DNA of 64,000 bases from Pirellula staleyi DSM 6068 (GTDB taxonomy: Bacteria > Planctomycetota > Planctomycetia > Pirellulales > Pirellulaceae): NCBI GenBank assembly GCA_945900945.1, contig CAMDKL010000002.1, positions 44,232 through 108,231 of the forward strand. Reading direction: 5' to 3'. Both the position numbers and the translations under genes were made by a program. The notes beneath the pieces are model-generated. The model searched no databases and was not told the DNA's origin. It was given only the letters and a program-made list of their open reading frames with translations. The first letter of the stretch is position 1. Every line of letters starts with the position of its first letter. This document shows, piece by piece, positions 8,291-18,838 of the stretch.

Positions 8291-11200
8291 CTATTTGCTA
8301 ACAGCTTTCACCGTTTGAAAATCCCCGGCGGTGACAATCACCAATTTCTTCTGATTGAGCAGTTTGTTTAGGACAGCGTCGACGGACGCCTTGGTGAGCT
8401 CTTTCACATTGCGTTGCCGACGTGCGATGAACGATTCGTCGCGACCTGCTTCCTGATACTGGTGCAACGTCGACATGAGCTGCGAATCGTTGCTGAGCGT
8501 CTCCTCGAGTTGTTTCAGGTAGCTCGTCTTTGCCGATTCAAGCTCTTCTTGTTTGACGCCATTTTTTAAAAAGTCATCAAACACTTCGCCAATCGTTCTT
8601 ATCAATTTGTCGCGATTGGTCGGATTGGTGATCGCGTAGGTCATGAACACTGCGGAGCGATCGATCGCTTTTGCAACGAACTGACTTCCGACTCCATACG
8701 AGAGTCCCTCTTGTTCACGGACGCGTTCGCCAAGTCGGCTTGATAGCGAACCGCCACCCAAAATATCGTTGGCAATATAGAGAGCCTCCCATTCGGGATC
8801 GTCTGAGCGAATCTCAAGATTCGCAGCCGCCATCAAGACCGCATTCTCTTTATCGGGTGTCTCAATCGAAATCGTATCGGGCTCGACTGCTAAAAACGGC
8901 TTTGCGACTCGTACGAATGGTACAGCCGAAGTCCACTCCATGGTCATCGCATTGGTTTGTTTGAGCGCTGCGTCTTTATCGAATGCCCCCACCAGTGTCA
9001 TCTCTCCATACGAGCCAGACATAAACCGCTTGTAAAGCTCACGCACATCGCTAACTTGAAGTGCCTCAAGTCGCTCGAGGCTATCGTCCGTCGTAGGAAC
9101 GTAGTGAATGCTGGTGGTCGGAACAGGAGCAAGTTTGCGAGAGAGGGCAATTTGAGCTAGGTAGTTTGGATCGGTCCTGGCAGACTCTATCTCGGATCGC
9201 TTTTGCGTTTTGAGCAGTCCAATTTCATCGCTTGGAAAAGTGGGATGCCGCAGTATTTCGGTCAACAAATCGATTGTCTCCGAAAAGTTTTTTTTGCGAC
9301 CAGTCACTTGAAAAGTGATTGCTCCCGTCTCGCTGGAAGCCGTGCATTCGGCTTTGAGCTCCTCCAGTTTGTCCTGAAGTGCCGTTTCGGAGTATTTTTC
9401 GGTACCTAGCAACCAGGCAGCACCAAGCAGTTTTCCAGCCTGAATGCGTCTTGGAGTGTTGAGGGTTGCTTCGTTGCCGAAACGCAAGGTCAACTTCAGG
9501 AAGAACCGATCTCCTCGAACTTGCTTCGGCAGTAACGCGTACCTGATACCGGAATCCAGTTTGCCGCGAAACGTACGGGCAGCGATGTTTTCTGGCGTGG
9601 GCTCAAACACTTCCCCTTTGGACACGGATTCCCTACCAGTATAGCCTGAGACCATCGCATCGATTTTAGGTCGTTGTGCAATCGCTGAACGATCGGGCTC
9701 CGGCGTGGGAACGAAGATTCCGGTTGTTCGATTGCTGTCCTTGAAATAGAGTTGGGCAACTCGTTTCACATCTTCGGGCTTCACGGTTTCAATGCGATCG
9801 CGTTCCAAGAAAAACAGACGCCAATCGCCGTACGCAACCCAATTGCTAAGTTCATTCGCGAGGGTCGCCGTGTTGGTCTGAGCATTTTCCTTTCGGTTGG
9901 TCAGCTCACGAATGGCGCGGATGACTTCCTCCTCGGTTACGCCATCATCGACTATGCTTTGAAGTACTTTGTTAAGGGATACGCGGACTGCATCGACTTG
10001 GATGTCGCGATTGATCTGAATCAAGCAGCCAAACATGCCGGGGTCGTATCCTGCCTGGTGCATCGACGAAACCGCAGACGCTTGCCCGGTCTTTACGAGA
10101 CTTTGGTAGAGTCGACCGCTCGGTTCGGTTCCTAGGATTTGCTCAAGCACCGTCAACGCGGCGGAGTCCGCATGGGCCATGGCTGGAACATGATATGCGA
10201 CGCCTAGCAGCGCCACTTCGCCAACCCGATTGAGGTAAACGATCCTCTCGCCATCCTGCGTAGGCTCAACCGTGTAAGTCGGCTCGAGAGGAGTACTGCC
10301 TTTTTCGATCGAGCCGAAATGCGCCACGGCTGCGGCAATGGCTTTTTCAGGATCGATTTTTCCGGCAACGATCAATACGACGTTGTCAGGTCGGTAGTAT
10401 TTTTTGTAGAACGCGCGAAGACGATTGACAGGAACCCGTTCGATATCGGCGCGATTGCCGATGACGCTTTTTCCGTAGTTATGCCATTCGTAGGCGTTGG
10501 CCATAATGCGTTGCATGAGGATCGCGTTCGGTGAATCTTCGCCCGATTCGAACTCATTGCGAACGACGGTCATTTCCGAGAAGAGGTCTTCGCCACGAAT
10601 GAAACAGTTGGTCAATCGGTCGGCTTCCATCGCGATTGTCCAATTCAGGTTCTCGTCCGAGGCTGGAAGTGTTTCGTAGTAGTTGGTTCGGTCGTAGTCG
10701 GTCGTACCATTCATGTCGAGAACTCCGCGCTCCTTGAGCTCCTTGTCGATATTTCCGTGACTCGGAGTTCCTTTGAAAAGCATGTGCTCGAGTAAGTGAG
10801 CCATGCCAGCTTCGCCATAACCCTCGTGGCGCGACCCGACTAAGACCGTCATATTGACGGTGATGCTATTGGACGATTCATCCGGGACGAGCACTAGTCG
10901 CAAGTTATTCGCCAGCAAATATTCGGTGACCCCCTCGACCTCAGTCGTCTTTTTGTAAGGAGGCTCGGCGTTCTGGGCAGAATCGGCGGTGAGCGTGAGT
11001 AGTACGATCAACGTAAAAAGTAGGGTGTATTGGAACATATATCGAATCGGCAAATTAGAAATCAAGGGGCCATGGACAGAGGAATTGAGGCTAGAGCATA
11101 CCAAAAATACTACGACGCAAAATGCAAACGCAACCCGGAGCCCATAGATGGGTCGAAGAGGGTGAAAGAGTAAGGCAAGAAATCTTGCGTCAGATGGCAA
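8291..11200 (-). CDS. M16-family zinc metalloprotease, exported; likely start near 11038
   Basis: HLLEHMLFKGT (HxxEH), second M16 domain with LGGGSLSSRLGERVREQEGLSYGV; internal MFQYTLLFTLIVLLTLTADS signal peptide. Confidence 0.88.
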   Translation of the reverse strand: MPSDARFLALLFHPLRPIYGLRVAFAFCVVVFLVCSSLNSSVHGPLISNLPIRYMFQYTLLFTLIVLLTLTADSAQNAEPPYKKTTEVEGVTEYLLANNLRLVLVPDESSNSITVNMTVLVGSRHEGYGEAGMAHLLEHMLFKGTPSHGNIDKELKERGVLDMNGTTDYDRTNYYETLPASDENLNWTIAMEADRLTNCFIRGEDLFSEMTVVRNEFESGEDSPNAILMQRIMANAYEWHNYGKSVIGNRADIERVPVNRLRAFYKKYYRPDNVVLIVAGKIDPEKAIAAAVAHFGSIEKGSTPLEPTYTVEPTQDGERIVYLNRVGEVALLGVAYHVPAMAHADSAALTVLEQILGTEPSGRLYQSLVKTGQASAVSSMHQAGYDPGMFGCLIQINRDIQVDAVRVSLNKVLQSIVDDGVTEEEVIRAIRELTNRKENAQTNTATLANELSNWVAYGDWRLFFLERDRIETVKPEDVKRVAQLYFKDSNRTTGIFVPTPEPDRSAIAQRPKIDAMVSGYTGRESVSKGEVFEPTPENIAARTFRGKLDSGIRYALLPKQVRGDRFFLKLTLRFGNEATLNTPRRIQAGKLLGAAWLLGTEKYSETALQDKLEELKAECTASSETGAITFQVTGRKKNFSETIDLLTEILRHPTFPSDEIGLLKTQKRSEIESARTDPNYLAQIALSRKLAPVPTTSIHYVPTTDDSLERLEALQVSDVRELYKRFMSGSYGEMTLVGAFDKDAALKQTNAMTMEWTSAVPFVRVAKPFLAVEPDTISIETPDKENAVLMAAANLEIRSDDPEWEALYIANDILGGGSLSSRLGERVREQEGLSYGVGSQFVAKAIDRSAVFMTYAITNPTNRDKLIRTIGEVFDDFLKNGVKQEELESAKTSYLKQLEETLSNDSQLMSTLHQYQEAGRDESFIARRQRNVKELTKASVDAVLNKLLNQKKLVIVTAGDFQTVKAVSK

Positions 11201-12521
11201 AGACTTTTCGAGGAGCTGGCGTATTCGGTACTATCGGCAATCTGATTTCGACTGTGCATCCGGCATTCGGATTGCTTTGAATCCAAACAAGTCCTCCGTG
11301 AGCATCCATTGTTCGCCGGACACTTGCAAGAGAGATACCAAGGCCGCGTCCATGCTCACGTCCGCTGAAGTAGAGATCCCAGGCGCGTTCTGATGCCTCA
11401 TACGACAACCCTGGTCCCGTGTCCTGAACCGCAATGCGGATCCGTGGAACGGATTCTTCGTCCGCTTGAGAAAAAAGTCGGGATGGTCCATAATCAGGCT
11501 CATCGTATTCGACTTGGTGGCATTTGATTTCAATACGATCATTTGGGCGACAAACCTGGAAGGCGTTTTGCAAAATGCTGCAAACCGCTTCGACCATTGA
11601 GGCTTTTTCTACCGAACAGTAGAGCGGTTTCGTCGACCCTCGGAGATTGCATTGAATTTGAGAATGAGTCCATTGCTGTTCCTGAGCCGCAACAGCTTGT
11701 CTTACGATTGCCACGATGTCTTCAACGCGAGGATGAATAGACCTCGGTTGCACAACTCGCATCATTTCGGCGAGCATCTCATGTGCCCGCATCGCTTGAT
11801 CGACAATGGTTGCTAGCGAGCGTCGATCTGAATCGATCGGCGCTGAGGCAATCAATTGCTGAGCTCGGGCAACTATGTTTGCAAGCGGATTATTAATTTC
11901 GTGTGTCAAACCGTATGCAAACTGGTAAATGGCCCGTTGGCTATTAGTTTCAACCGCCTGATCCATCTGAATGCCCTGGCAAAGGGAAGCGATAACGGCG
12001 TGGATAGCATTGGCCAAGAGCTGCTTTGGGCAGTCATCGATTGAAGAAACGCGACGCTCGCGAATTTGAAGCTCGTCTCGATGCAATTGGTTTAAAAGCG
12101 ACTTTAGTCTTAGCAAAACACTTCCGCTTCCCGTGCTTACATCGCCTGCTTCTTCCAATTCTTTCAGCAGAATTCCAACCGATTCTTGGATGGATGCGTT
12201 TGTAACCTGCGACGACATAGAAGACCGCAGCTGCAATGCAATCGCCATCAGCTTGCACGCAAAACCGGTGGCCAGTTCGGGCAAAATTGTTTTGAATGGA
12301 ATTCCAGAACGCTGCATTTGTTCAGGAAGATTGCCGTTTGCGACTTGATTGCTGGCTTCCTCGATAGGATATTCATCCGTTGCATCGCAGTGTTCGTTCC
12401 CTGAATCCACTTGCGCAATGGTAAGCACCGTTTTTCTGGCGGACCTCGCATTTCGCTGGGTGGTTGAACGATCTGCGGATTCGGTCCTTTTGGCATCGGT
12501 GTTGGGTAGCGGTTTTTTCAC
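11190..12521 (-). CDS. Sensor histidine kinase
   Basis: GLTHEINNPLANIVARAQQLI (H box), DTGPGLS, GRGLGISLASVRRTMDAHGG. Confidence 0.88.
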   Translation of the reverse strand: MKKPLPNTDAKRTESADRSTTQRNARSARKTVLTIAQVDSGNEHCDATDEYPIEEASNQVANGNLPEQMQRSGIPFKTILPELATGFACKLMAIALQLRSSMSSQVTNASIQESVGILLKELEEAGDVSTGSGSVLLRLKSLLNQLHRDELQIRERRVSSIDDCPKQLLANAIHAVIASLCQGIQMDQAVETNSQRAIYQFAYGLTHEINNPLANIVARAQQLIASAPIDSDRRSLATIVDQAMRAHEMLAEMMRVVQPRSIHPRVEDIVAIVRQAVAAQEQQWTHSQIQCNLRGSTKPLYCSVEKASMVEAVCSILQNAFQVCRPNDRIEIKCHQVEYDEPDYGPSRLFSQADEESVPRIRIAVQDTGPGLSYEASERAWDLYFSGREHGRGLGISLASVRRTMDAHGGLVWIQSNPNAGCTVEIRLPIVPNTPAPRKVFAI

Positions 12522-12555
12522 GGCAGATTGATCTCATGGCGACAGGACGTACGGC

Positions 12556-12585
12556 GAATTCAGGCCCGGGGCTAGCGCCCGCCTG
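12556..12585. repeat. Dispersed repeat GAATTCAGGCCCGGGGCTAGCGCCCGCCTG
   Basis: Related in inverted orientation to 24354-24382. Confidence 0.7.
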
Positions 12586-12660
12586 TTCACGAAATCGCAA
12601 TGTGACGTTGCGTTTACGATCGCGGCGAGCGCTGGTGTCTCAGGAATAAACCAACCACGC

Positions 12661-13305
12661 TTAAATTGCGACGGGCCTATCGATTTCCAACAAATCGCAT
12701 GCTCGATCGAGCAGGCGATCCGTGGTGAATGGCTTTTGCATGAACTCGTTTGCGCCAGCGGCGCGCAAGTCGGCGACTTTATCTTGTTCAACCATCCCAG
12801 AGATGCAAAGGATTTTGACTGAATCCATGGTACGGTCGCCGCGAACGCGTTGGCAAACTTCCTTTCCATTGATATCCGGTAGCATCACGTCCAGAATAAC
12901 GATATCTGGCCGAAATTCTTTGACCTGCATGCCCGCGTCGAAACCGTTGTTCGCCGTGCGGATATCAAATCTGCCATCGCGTTCAAAGGTATCGAACATG
13001 AGATCAACCAAATCCTGATCGTCGTCGACGATCAGGATTTTTTTCTTTCCGCTTTCGAGGGCATCCGTTGGGATTCCGTTGTCTTTCATAAAGACGAACA
13101 GCAGATCGCGGGGAATTCGACGGAATCGACTACCAGGAACGCGAAATCCTTTCAGCGATCCATTATCGAAACAACGAATAATCGTTTGTTGGCTCACCTT
13201 GCAAATTTTGGCGGCCTCTCCAGTCGTGAAAACAGTTTTTGTGCTCGACATTGGGGGAATCATCCTTCCTGAATGTTCGTTGCAATGTTGACGACGGGTC
13301 GCCAA
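12661..13305 (-). CDS. Response regulator with N-terminal excisionase/MerR-like HTH and C-terminal REC domain
   Basis: FTTGEAAKICKVSQQTIIRCFDNGSLKGFRVPGSRFRRIPRD, then KKILIVDDDQDLVDLMFD...DIVILDVMLPDINGKEVC...FMQKPF. Confidence 0.88.
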   Translation of the reverse strand: MATRRQHCNEHSGRMIPPMSSTKTVFTTGEAAKICKVSQQTIIRCFDNGSLKGFRVPGSRFRRIPRDLLFVFMKDNGIPTDALESGKKKILIVDDDQDLVDLMFDTFERDGRFDIRTANNGFDAGMQVKEFRPDIVILDVMLPDINGKEVCQRVRGDRTMDSVKILCISGMVEQDKVADLRAAGANEFMQKPFTTDRLLDRACDLLEIDRPVAI

Positions 13306-13502
13306 ACTCGCACGCTCGGTCTATCCTGTGACAGTAACCACGTCTGCCGACTTTACCGAACTTGCCGTGGTCGATGCGGAGGATATCGAAGGAGCGCAAG
13401 TGGGGTCAAGATGGATTTCAAGACAAGTAGTTCACATGGACCAAGCAATCTGCGCAGTTAGGGCTTCACGCATGGACTGCGCATAGGCGGGCAATCTAGA
13501 AC

Positions 13503-14621
13503 ATGACGAAATTTACCATAAATCGCAAGGGAAAAGAGATGACGGACCTAGGTCTATGCCGTTGGGGAATACTTTCAACTGCCGCAATTGCCAGAAAAAA
13601 TTGGCGTGCAATTGCACAAAGTAAATCTGGCACGGTTGTTGCGGTCGCAAGTCGGCGCATCGAAGCGGCAAGGTGCTTTGTCCGCGAATGCCAAGCTCAC
13701 ACGGCACAGCGACAGGTCCCCGACTCCATGGATGGATACGAAGCCTTGCTGGCACGCGAGGACATTGACGCAGTCTATATTCCACTTCCGACCGGTTTGC
13801 GAAAAGAGTGGATTATCGCGGCAGCGGAGAAAGGCAAGCATGTACTCGCCGAAAAGCCAGCGGCCTTGTCCGCTGACGATTTGGAGGACATCCTATCTGT
13901 TTGCCGACGCAACAACGTTCAGTTTATGGATGGGGTAATGTTCATGCATAGCGCGCGACTACCCTTGCTTCGCCAATGTCTAGACGATGGCCAATCGATT
14001 GGAGCGATGCGACGTATCGCTTGTCATTTTTCCTTCCTCGGTGACGATAGTTTTTCGCAAAAAAACATTCGGGTGGATAGCCAATTGGAACCCTTCGGTT
14101 GCCTGGGTGATTTGGGTTGGTATTGCATTTGCTTTCTCCTATGGGCAAACCATTGGCAGATTCCGACGCAACTTACGGGGAGGTGCCTGACCAGCATGCG
14201 TGGCGAAAGAAGCGAGACTGCTGTTCCCGCCGAGTTTTCCGCAGAACTCCTTTTTCCAGGTGGTTCAACAGGCAGTTTCTACTGTTCCTTTATTGCGGGC
14301 CACCAACAGTGGGCGCATCTCAGCGGCACCCAAGGAAATGTATTCATGCCTGACTTTGTGTTGCCCTATTATGGCTGCGAGGTCGCGTTCGACATTGAGA
14401 AGCCGACGTTTCTTGTCAATGGCTGTGATTTTCATATGCAGGAGCATACGCGTCGAGTCATCGTAGACGAATATGCAAGTGGTCACGCACCCGCACAAGA
14501 GATCAATATGTTCGAGACATTCAACAAGATCGTCCTCACTCGAGAAGTAGATCCGTTGTGGGGTAACATTTCTTTGGCCACGCAACGGGTGTTGGATCAG
14601 TTGTTTGCGGTTTCCAAATAG
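13503..14621 (+). CDS. Gfo/Idh/MocA-family oxidoreductase
   Basis: CRWGILSTAAIARKNWRAIAQSKSGTVVAVASR; KGKHVLAEKPAAL. Confidence 0.88.
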   Translation: MTKFTINRKGKEMTDLGLCRWGILSTAAIARKNWRAIAQSKSGTVVAVASRRIEAARCFVRECQAHTAQRQVPDSMDGYEALLAREDIDAVYIPLPTGLRKEWIIAAAEKGKHVLAEKPAALSADDLEDILSVCRRNNVQFMDGVMFMHSARLPLLRQCLDDGQSIGAMRRIACHFSFLGDDSFSQKNIRVDSQLEPFGCLGDLGWYCICFLLWANHWQIPTQLTGRCLTSMRGERSETAVPAEFSAELLFPGGSTGSFYCSFIAGHQQWAHLSGTQGNVFMPDFVLPYYGCEVAFDIEKPTFLVNGCDFHMQEHTRRVIVDEYASGHAPAQEINMFETFNKIVLTREVDPLWGNISLATQRVLDQLFAVSK

Positions 14622-14634
14622 CCTGTTAGGTTTG

Positions 14635-15900
14635 CTATTTTGCATTCGACTTGTGCTTAAGAACGCTGAATTGGGTTAATCGCAAGGGAAACCGGATTAG
14701 TCCATGCAACATTCGAAAAGCCGAATACGAAAAATTCCTCCACATTTGACCCAAAAACAAGGACGGCAAAGCCTTGGCATGATGTATATCTTCTACGCCG
14801 TGCGGCCAGTCCTTGACCCGCTCAATCAACTGCTCTCGCCATTTACTGGTATGAGGGGAAAGTGAAACGTGACGTAACCATTCGGGTGGGATCCCATTAC
14901 TTCCCATGGTAATCCCAGACAACGATCCCGCAATTACCGCTGCGCCGCTGCAATCACCGCCGAGCATGATAGTGCGTTCGACGCAATTACGGTATCGCTT
15001 CGGATGCCGAAGCCATGCGTAGATTCCAATAATAGAAGATGCAAAAATGTCTGTGGGAATACCATTTTTCCATCCCTGTTGTCTTGCAAAGGCCGCCAGC
15101 GTTTTGTTTTGAACGAGCGAATCGTTGATCTCAAAAAGCATCGATCTTAGTTTTGGTTCGTCCGTCACGGCTATCAGGCGGCTGAGAATCTCAGAAGATT
15201 CAAAGCTCGGTTGGTCCACCAATTGAGCAAGTTGAGCTGCGTAACCGACTAGCATGCTGGCATGTAGGACGCGTGAGTCTGCATGAGAGATACCGACGCA
15301 CATCTGAAACCAAGTCGTTGAGGATTCCACGCAGCCTTGCAGCATGATGCTCATTGCCAACGATCTTACGAGCGGATCGTCAGCCAAACCAAAAGTCATT
15401 GAATCATCGAATTGCTTTTGATTGATTCGGCTTACAAGTCGACTCAAATGATTGAAGGTGTGCCGAAATGGAAATGCTCGCTGGTACCAAGCGATTCGCT
15501 TGCTGAGATTTGCGGAAAAAATATTCGGATCTGTTTTGGACTGGAGCATTGCTTGAAACGTCATCAGCAACTCGTGAGTGCGATCGCTCGTCACACCTGT
15601 TCCTGGCTGGAACTGAAACTGGAGTGGACTCCGACCGAAAAGCTTGAGTCCAACACGCGGATGAATACCGTGCCGCGCAAGCGACAAGGCCTCGGCGACC
15701 GCACATCCCATTAATAACCCTTCTGTTGCCCGTTCCCGGCGTTGTGTGGGAACGACGACACTGTAGGGGAGCGGAGACGATCTAGAAGGTTTCTTACCAT
15801 TCACATTTTGTTTGTGCCCGAGCCGCAAACCACTTTGGGCATCGACATCAGATTCCTGCTCGGAAAAATCGGGAGGTTGTTTAGGGCGTCGTGGGCGCAA
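14635..15900 (-). CDS. ADP-ribosylglycohydrolase-family protein
   Basis: ATEGLLMGCAVAEALS...TSDRTHELLM...TIMLGGDCSGAAVIAGSLSGITMGSNGIP. Confidence 0.75.
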   Translation of the reverse strand: MRPRRPKQPPDFSEQESDVDAQSGLRLGHKQNVNGKKPSRSSPLPYSVVVPTQRRERATEGLLMGCAVAEALSLARHGIHPRVGLKLFGRSPLQFQFQPGTGVTSDRTHELLMTFQAMLQSKTDPNIFSANLSKRIAWYQRAFPFRHTFNHLSRLVSRINQKQFDDSMTFGLADDPLVRSLAMSIMLQGCVESSTTWFQMCVGISHADSRVLHASMLVGYAAQLAQLVDQPSFESSEILSRLIAVTDEPKLRSMLFEINDSLVQNKTLAAFARQQGWKNGIPTDIFASSIIGIYAWLRHPKRYRNCVERTIMLGGDCSGAAVIAGSLSGITMGSNGIPPEWLRHVSLSPHTSKWREQLIERVKDWPHGVEDIHHAKALPSLFLGQMWRNFSYSAFRMLHGLIRFPLRLTQFSVLKHKSNAK

Positions 15901-16168
15901 CGTCGAATCCTAATAACAAGTCGGTGGAGTGGGTGAACTGTAAAACGATAACAAACCATTCCTCAGGATAAATGCTTAGCGACTCGAATATTGCATTTCT
16001 TTGGACCCTTCCGTAAACATTGAGTTTTCGCACGCGATTTTGGGTACAATCGGTTCAATCGATCGCTTCGAAACGCAGCCGCTGATTGAAAAAATGAATA
16101 CCGCGTATTTTGGATTACCGCACAAGTTTTGACCTTCGATTTTCCTTTGACGCTTTGGATCATCCACA

Positions 16169-17008
16169 ATGAAACACCTTTTCTTCCAATCCATCATTGT
16201 GTGTACAACACTTTTGACAACGAATGGTAGCGCTTTTGCACAAAAAGGAAACAGTCCCAATCAAGATGAGCGGAAAGAAAATGAGCGTGTAGACAAAGCA
16301 GAACGTTCGCTAGCGGAAGTCAAAAAGGAACTATCTGCGATTCAAAAAGAATTCCGGTCCGAGAGGGGCAGTCTGGAACGATCGATATCAGCGTTGCCTC
16401 AGCTGAAAAAGAAAGCTCGTGAAGCGAGAGAGGAAGCCGAGGATCGGCTGGGAGTGAAAGTGGGAATTCCCGACGCCTTAACAAAAGTTCGACAAGCGCG
16501 TGCTGCGGTGGAGGAAATTGCTGTGATCGTACGTGATCAGCTTCATAAGTCAGCAGGATGGATACAAGCCAACGAGGCTGGGAATTATGCGAAAAAGGCA
16601 AGAGAGTTTTTGCTAGACGACGTAGAGCAAACGGACAATGACGCCAAGCTCGAGGAACTTGGATCGGTCATCAACAAACCGCTTGAACTGGAGAATGAAG
16701 CCGTTGCACGGGACCCAATCGCTATGGACGCAACGAAACGCCTGACGATGATGCAAGCAGAGTTGGAAAAAAAGCGAAAGCTGTTGCCAATCGGGGAAGT
16801 AGAAAAAGATCCAAAAGTCCTTCAGGCGATGAACGAAATCGAGAAAAAGGAAAAGGGAATTGTCGCAATCGAATCGAAGCTGAGTAAGGTCAGAAGTGAA
16901 GCAAGCAAGATTCAAAAAAGATTTGGTGATGCCCAGTTTAGTTTGCAGAGAGCGAAAGCGGCAGATGCAGCGGATTCCAATCGTCCAATAAAGAAAAAAG
17001 GGAAGTAA
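16169..17008 (+). CDS. Exported coiled-coil protein
   Basis: Signal peptide followed by Lys/Glu-rich heptad-like sequence. Confidence 0.65.
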   Translation: MKHLFFQSIIVCTTLLTTNGSAFAQKGNSPNQDERKENERVDKAERSLAEVKKELSAIQKEFRSERGSLERSISALPQLKKKAREAREEAEDRLGVKVGIPDALTKVRQARAAVEEIAVIVRDQLHKSAGWIQANEAGNYAKKAREFLLDDVEQTDNDAKLEELGSVINKPLELENEAVARDPIAMDATKRLTMMQAELEKKRKLLPIGEVEKDPKVLQAMNEIEKKEKGIVAIESKLSKVRSEASKIQKRFGDAQFSLQRAKAADAADSNRPIKKKGK

Positions 17009-17018
17009 ACGTCAAGGA

Positions 17019-17609
17019 ATGGGTCTTGCAAAACATCATCCACCTTGCGTCCAGATAATTGCCGCATTCAGTCGGTACGACTCGGCTCTGGCATGGCTAT
17101 GGGAGCGGGTTGCTATGCAGTTGTCACCGATTGCAATGATTAGTCCAGCGTTTCCATTTGCAGAGTCCCACTATTACCGGTCCAAGATGGGGGATCAGCT
17201 AAAGAAACAGTTCGCCATCCTTTCGAATTGGTACGATCCAGCGGAATTATCGAAGCATAAATTGATGTCGCACACTTGGGAAAGCGATCTGGCCAAAAAC
17301 ATTGCATTTGACGTTGAGCGACCACTCAACATCGACCCAGGTTATATGTCGATGACCAAACTGGTTCTGGCTTCAACCAAGAATCGCGAACATCGTATTT
17401 ATTTGCGGGACGGAATTTATGCGGAGGTTACGCTCGCGTTTCGAGATCAGCAGTGGCAATCGTTGCCTTGGACATATCCTGACTACCAACGCGAGGACTT
17501 TCGAGTATTCTTTCACGCAGGCCGCAAACATTTGGCCAAAAACGTTGCGTCGACATTGCGAAATCGCGAGGTTTCCCCTTTTAAGGACATGGACTCCGAA
17601 CACGAATGA
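17019..17609 (+). CDS. DUF4416-family protein
   Basis: LNIDPGYMSMTKLVLASTKNREHRIYLRDGIYAEVTLAFRDQQWQSLPWTYPDYQ. Confidence 0.8.
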   Translation: MGLAKHHPPCVQIIAAFSRYDSALAWLWERVAMQLSPIAMISPAFPFAESHYYRSKMGDQLKKQFAILSNWYDPAELSKHKLMSHTWESDLAKNIAFDVERPLNIDPGYMSMTKLVLASTKNREHRIYLRDGIYAEVTLAFRDQQWQSLPWTYPDYQREDFRVFFHAGRKHLAKNVASTLRNREVSPFKDMDSEHE

Positions 17610-17645
17610 AATCCCGTTTGGATTATTATCGAATCATGGAGATCC

Positions 17646-18827
17646 ATGGATAGCAGCTCCGAGAGTTCTATTTGGTTGCAAATCGGTGGGATGTTGCTGG
17701 TTACGGTTCTCCCTGCCTTCCTGATTTCCGTGTTGGCGGTCGGGTTAATCAAGCGGTACGCGCGATCCCTGGGACTTCTCGACAAGCCGAATGCGAGAAA
17801 AATCCACGCTGAACCCGTTCCGCTCGGAGGTGGAATTGGCATCTGGCTTGGTGTAACCGGGACGTTTCTGATTGGTACGTTGGGAGTGTTTTTTCTCCAT
17901 TTCAATCAACCAATTGGGTTGGACGAACCGCTGGGTCAGGGGTGGTTGCCTGCTCGATTGCAAGAACATTTACCCGGTTTGGCCTCCAAGGCGATTCAAA
18001 TCTGGGTGCTCCTCGGAGGGGGGACTATTCTAGCGATTTTGGGGCTGCTCGATGATCGTTTTTCGTTGCCTTGGAAACCTAGATTGGCGATTGAGTTCAT
18101 CGTGGCTGCAACTGTCGTTTATTGGCAAAACCTGCAGCTCACAGCGTTCATTGGCATACCATGGCTTACATCCCTATTGAGCGTTATCTGGATTGTGATG
18201 CTCATCAATTCGTTTAACATGTTGGACAACATGGACGCATTGAGTGGCGGCGTGGCTGCAATCATCGGCACGATGCTGGCACTGATGCTGATCGTCAGCC
18301 CGGAGCCATCGGGAGGACAACCACAGTTGTTTGTCGCTGCCATGCTTTTGGTTTTGGTTGGTGCGTTGCTAGGTTTTCTCAAACACAATTGGCCGCCGGC
18401 AACGATTTTCATGGGAGACGCGGGAAGTTATTTCGTTGGCTACTGGATTGCTATTGCCTCCTTGTTGTCAACTTACCCGGTTGCCAAGGGTGCAACCCCA
18501 CATGCTGTTCTTGCTCCTTTGTGCCTCCTTGCGATTCCAATTTACGACATGGTGAGTGTTATTTGGATCCGATTGCGCGAGGGCCGCAGTCCATTTCAGG
18601 CGGATAAGCGACATTTTTCGCATCGCTTGGTCGACCTCGGCATGACCAAGAAGCAGGCGGTGATTACTATTTATCTCGCCACCGTCACTTGCTCACTTGG
18701 AGCTTTGTTGTTGCCTAGAACCGATATTTGGGGCGCGGTGATCGTTTTGTCGATCGTATTTTGCATGCTCGCGCTAGTGGGTGTTTTAGAAAGCCTTACC
18801 GGTCCGAACCATTCGGGTGTTTCGTAG
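17646..18827 (+). CDS. MraY/WecA-like glycosyl-1-phosphate transferase
   Basis: LLDKPNARKIHAEPVPLGGGIGIW; GLLDDRFSLPWKPRL; NSFNMLDNMDALSGG; FMGDAGSYFVGY; DKRHFSHRLVDLG. Confidence 0.92.
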   Translation: MDSSSESSIWLQIGGMLLVTVLPAFLISVLAVGLIKRYARSLGLLDKPNARKIHAEPVPLGGGIGIWLGVTGTFLIGTLGVFFLHFNQPIGLDEPLGQGWLPARLQEHLPGLASKAIQIWVLLGGGTILAILGLLDDRFSLPWKPRLAIEFIVAATVVYWQNLQLTAFIGIPWLTSLLSVIWIVMLINSFNMLDNMDALSGGVAAIIGTMLALMLIVSPEPSGGQPQLFVAAMLLVLVGALLGFLKHNWPPATIFMGDAGSYFVGYWIAIASLLSTYPVAKGATPHAVLAPLCLLAIPIYDMVSVIWIRLREGRSPFQADKRHFSHRLVDLGMTKKQAVITIYLATVTCSLGALLLPRTDIWGAVIVLSIVFCMLALVGVLESLTGPNHSGVS

Positions 18828-18838
18828 CCGAAAGCCAA

